Part shown: one piece after another, positions 62,964 through 64,000 of the stretch
How the letters are laid out: the number at the start of each line of letters is the position of its first letter
Position numbering within the stretch: position 1 is the first letter of the stretch
Assembly: GCA_000403495.2 (NCBI GenBank)
Contig: KE159822.1
Location: forward strand, 103,911-167,910
Origin: Lachnospiraceae bacterium 10-1
Lineage (GTDB): Bacteria; Bacillota; Clostridia; Lachnospirales; Lachnospiraceae
DNA: 64,000 nt
Reading direction: 5' to 3'
Made by a program: the position numbers and the translations under genes
Notes under the pieces: model-generated
Databases searched by the model: none
What the model saw: only the letters and a program-made list of their open reading frames with translations
Told to the model about the DNA's origin: nothing

Positions 62964-62998
62964 AAAAGTTAGCATATGAGGGAAAGGCGTGGATCAAA

Positions 62999-63733
62999 AT
63001 GAGAAAAAAAATAACAGGCATTGTAATATTAATTTTTATTACAGCATTTGCAGCAGGCTGTGGCAATAAAATACCGGAAATGACTGAACAGCAGCAGGAA
63101 CTTATAGTGGAATATGCAGCAGGAACAGTATTAAAATATGATAAAAATTATGAGAGCAAGCTAGTGGAATTAACCTTAGAAGAAACTGTTGAAAGTGAAC
63201 CTGTAAAAGAGGAAGAGGCTCCTGACTCTGAAAATGAAGAGGAAGAAGTAGTAAATGGATCAGGAGAAGAAGTTACTGTTATTGATAACACCGAAGCAGC
63301 AACTACTGTTGCAAGTATTGAAGAATTTTTACAAATTGATTCAGTTGCAATTACATATACAGGGTACGAAACCTGTGATATGTATCCTGAAGATACTGAA
63401 AGCAGTGAATTGTATTTTTTCATGAATGCAACACAAGGAAATAAACTGCTTGTTTTAAAATTTAATATAGAAAATTTTTCCGGTGCAGAGAAAGAAGTAA
63501 ATATTGCGCAGAGTAATGTGAGATTTAAGGTATCTGTTGACGGAGTAGAGAAAAATGCATTGACAACAATGCTTCTTAATGATCTTGCATATTACAATGG
63601 AATGCTTGCGGCTGGGGAAAGTGCAGAGCTTGTGCTTATATGTGAAGTGCCTGTTGAACAATCAGAGAATATTTCATCACTGGCATTGGTTTTGAAAAAT
63701 GTAGACAATGAAGCTACAATTTCGTTGTATTAG
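62999..63733 (+). CDS. Lipoprotein of unknown function, 244 aa
   Basis: A signal peptide with lipobox FAAGC (Cys21) marks export and lipid anchoring. A strongly acidic linker (about 60-95, many Glu and Asp) leads to a C-terminal beta-rich domain (about 110-244: LLVLKFNIENFSGAEKEVNI, VRFKVSVDGVEKNAL, AAGESAELVLICEVP), resembling the immunoglobulin-like extracellular domains of DUF4352/DUF5067-type lipoproteins. The resemblance is structural only. It probably has its own promoter. Confidence 0.75.
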   Translation: MRKKITGIVILIFITAFAAGCGNKIPEMTEQQQELIVEYAAGTVLKYDKNYESKLVELTLEETVESEPVKEEEAPDSENEEEEVVNGSGEEVTVIDNTEAATTVASIEEFLQIDSVAITYTGYETCDMYPEDTESSELYFFMNATQGNKLLVLKFNIENFSGAEKEVNIAQSNVRFKVSVDGVEKNALTTMLLNDLAYYNGMLAAGESAELVLICEVPVEQSENISSLALVLKNVDNEATISLY

Positions 63734-63835
63734 TATCATTTGATTTTTTTTAGATTGAAAAATGTCCATTTTACAAGTGATTCTTGCTATAAATAAAGTG
63801 TGTGAAAAAAATCTACAAATTTTTTAAAAATACTA

Positions 63836-63864
63836 TTGACATTATCAGACAAGGATGATATAGT
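63836..63864 (+). promoter_or_regulatory. Strong promoter reading out of the window
   Basis: TTGACA (63836-63841) and TATAGT (63859-63864) are 17 bp apart. The remaining 136 bp contain no start codon with a ribosome site that I can support. The leader is purine-rich with CTTGACAAATAAACAG; it could belong to an RNA operon or a gene with a long leader beyond the edge. Confidence 0.7.
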
Positions 63865-64000
63865 AATCAACGTTGCGGGTGATAAATACAAAAGCTCCTG
63901 TAACAGAACCTTGACAAATAAACAGCAATGCAGCCCTGAAAATTCGAAAGAATAATTCAGAGAACGAAACAAAGAAGAAACAGTAAAGAGACGGGAAAGA

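Noticed and set aside
63891..64000. Start of a 16S rRNA gene or leader
   Set aside because: The visible sequence does not contain recognisable 16S 5' sequence or a clear boxA; only a promoter is supported.

Overview
The window looks like chromosome of a gut-type Lachnospiraceae (Clostridia, Firmicutes). The grounds are AGGAGG-type ribosome sites throughout, about 40% G+C in the core genes, a gap-pgk-tpiA glycolytic run, a clostridial NifS/IscU/MnmA block, a SpoVB-like flippase, several GT-C membrane glycosyltransferases and a secG-rnr-smpB-ssrA block. No species can be named from sequence reading alone.

Positions 1 to about 18,180 are an accessory island. It starts with the 3' part of a Tn916-type integrase carrying an in-frame stop and ends with an intact sigma-like gene, excisionase and integrase of the same type. 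Both integrase ends are followed by a copy of the first codons of a low-molecular-weight protein tyrosine phosphatase (LMW-PTP) gene, at 1774 and 18156. I infer repeated integration into the start of that gene. Between the two copies lie a type VII toxin-antitoxin pair (mntA-hepT) behind a structured RNA with its own terminator; an ABC transporter operon with a NarL-type two-component system; an Agr-like LytTR two-component system flanked by twin direct repeats; and a run of small uncharacterised genes, including two paralogues, repeated intergenic blocks and a deleted-gene scar. I see no relaxase or conjugation genes, so this is an integrative island and not a complete conjugative element.

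From 18.2 to 37.1 kb is mostly housekeeping: the LMW-PTP, an epimerase-like SDR, a chemotaxis receptor, a flippase, cysteine desulfurase, IscU and MnmA (sulfur to tRNA thiolation), a PHP phosphatase, GAPDH-PGK-TPI, a GtrB-like glycosyltransferase, a DEAD-box helicase with a TPR membrane protein, and a heterodimeric BmrCD-like drug exporter. The exporter has a leader peptide and an attenuator.

From 37.5 to 54.5 kb are gpmI and eno, with six large membrane proteins between them, most resembling GT-C glycosyltransferases (one PMT-like), a 190-bp MITE-like element, and a YtrA-type GntR-ABC operon with a clear operator. After eno comes a secreted GH25 lysozyme with wall-binding repeats.

From 54.5 kb to the end are secG, rnr, smpB and ssrA (protein export, RNA decay, ribosome rescue), an OmpR-type two-component system, a large polytopic membrane protein, a lipoprotein, and a strong promoter reading out of the window. 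G+C rises towards 60% in parts of 8.9-10.9 and 14.6-15.1 kb and falls well below the core in 472-1521, which fits a mosaic origin of the island.
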